A DNA stretch of 64,000 bases, from contig NZ_CP187926.1 of the NCBI RefSeq assembly GCF_049933045.1, positions 3,348,001 through 3,412,000 of the forward strand, given 5' to 3'. The notes below the pieces were generated by a model. It was not told where the DNA came from. It made no database searches and saw nothing but the letters and a program-made list of their open reading frames with translations. Position 1 is the first letter of the stretch. Each line of letters opens with the position of its first letter. The position numbers and the translations under genes are program-made. Shown here one piece after another: positions 63,350-64,000 of the stretch. Source of the stretch: Pseudocolwellia sp049933045 (GTDB lineage: Bacteria > Pseudomonadota > Gammaproteobacteria > Enterobacterales > Alteromonadaceae).

Positions 63350-64000
63350 TTATTGCTGAGAGCCTTTTAATTTAACGGGTTGTTTTCTGTGTGCTAACCT
63401 TTTACAGATTATAGCTAAATCTGAATGTAAGCCTGCTGATGTTACATCTCTTCCTGCGCCAGCGCCTCTAATAATAAGCGGATTATCTTCATAACATTGG
63501 CTAATAATTTTAAAAATATTATCGCCAGGTGTCAGGTTTGCAAAAGCATCATTCTTAGGTAATACCTCTAAACTTACTTTCGCTTTAAGTTTATTACTCT
63601 CGCAAATAAAAGCCGCTACATAACGTATACAAGCATTTTGTTTATTCGCTTGTTCAAGCTTATCGGCAAAGTAGCTATCCAGTTGATTTAGGTTAGCTAA
63701 AAACTCAGTAATTGATAAACTTTGTAGGTTTTCAGGTACTAAGTTTTGACAGTCAATATCTTCTAAAGCTAATTCGAAACCGGCTAAACGCGCTAAAATT
63801 AATAACTTACGTTGTACGTCTCGACCTGACAAATCTTCACGCGGATCTGGTTCAGTAATGCCTTGCGCTAACGCTGACGTTAATAACTCAGAAAAAGGTA
63901 CTGAGCCATCATAGGTTTCAAATAACCAAGATAATGTCCCTGAAAATATACCTGATATTTCTTTAATTGAATCACCACATTCTAACAAGTTATCGATCGC
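63350..64000 (-). CDS. metL: Bifunctional aspartokinase/homoserine dehydrogenase II, C-terminal part
   Basis: The C-terminal 217 residues of a homoserine dehydrogenase domain; the frame is open through the window edge, so the 5' end lies outside. Seen are the catalytic-domain blocks ISGIFSGTLSWLFETYDGSV and GITEPDPREDLSGRDVQRKL, and near the end NPLIIRGAGAGRDVTSAG. These resemble MetL more than ThrA (SGTLSWLF, GPGAGRDVTA type). The enzyme reduces aspartate semialdehyde to homoserine for methionine and threonine synthesis. Confidence 0.88.
   Translation of the reverse strand, partial: AIDNLLECGDSIKEISGIFSGTLSWLFETYDGSVPFSELLTSALAQGITEPDPREDLSGRDVQRKLLILARLAGFELALEDIDCQNLVPENLQSLSITEFLANLNQLDSYFADKLEQANKQNACIRYVAAFICESNKLKAKVSLEVLPKNDAFANLTPGDNIFKIISQCYEDNPLIIRGAGAGRDVTSAGLHSDLAIICKRLAHRKQPVKLKGSQQ

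Overview
The window comes from an AT-rich marine gammaproteobacterium, most likely of the Alteromonadales/Colwelliaceae type (Colwellia or Thalassotalea relatives). This is inferred from the protein sequences and gene order: rpoBC joined directly to the str operon, a second EF-G gene divergent from the S10 operon, the tRNA(Thr-Tyr-Gly-Thr)-tufB block beside murB-birA, and a bipolar argE/argCBFGH cluster with an argH-acetyltransferase fusion. No species can be named from the sequence alone.

Layout. 1-8.0 kb is accessory: the end of a DUF1338 gene, a TPR-sulfotransferase, an Oar-like TonB-dependent receptor whose signal peptide is out of frame with the rest, a decayed copy of that same signal-peptide region just upstream, a small DUF3802-like gene, an OsmC-like gene and prkB. 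8.1-22.6 kb, all on the minus strand, is the alpha, spc and S10 ribosomal protein operons (rpsJ to rplQ, including rpmJ). An unusually long gap of about 870 bp lies between S10 and spc, and rpsS has a one-base frame disruption. 22.9-26.0 kb is divergent: a second EF-G and an intact IS5-type insertion sequence. 26.7-43.5 kb, minus strand, runs secE-nusG, rplKAJL-rpoBC, then rpsL-rpsG-fusA-tuf. 43.6-46.8 kb holds tRNA-Trp, an OmpA-family lipoprotein, a second tuf, a broken tuf 3' end with hairpins, and four tRNAs. 47-49.7 kb is coaX-birA-murB. 49.8-52.4 kb is a two-gene polysaccharide export pair. 52.7-61.8 kb is the arginine cluster (argA, argH(A), argG, argF, argB, argC; argE divergent). 61.9-64 kb is a degenerate HD-GYP-like protein and the C-terminal end of metL.

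How it works together. Most of the window is the transcription-translation core: ribosomal proteins, RNA polymerase subunits, elongation factors, SecY/SecE and NusG. Promoters with good -10 boxes and GC-rich discriminators can be read for the S10, spc, str, rplJ, rplK, tRNA-Trp/secE and tRNA-tufB units. Two classical autoregulatory leaders are recognisable, the alpha-operon S4 target and the L10 leader. The arginine genes form a near-complete ornithine/arginine pathway.

Most noteworthy: (i) one-base frame disruptions in essential rpsS and in the receptor signal peptide, which may be sequence errors; (ii) a promoter for the str operon that overlaps the base of a strong rpoBC terminator stem, so that only read-through RNA could form the full terminator; (iii) a decayed tuf end joined to a three-hairpin element; (iv) a large inverted repeat inside the arg operon; (v) a degenerate HD-GYP-like protein. 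I did not find a clearly novel defence or mobile system. There is no CRISPR array, rRNA gene or prophage.
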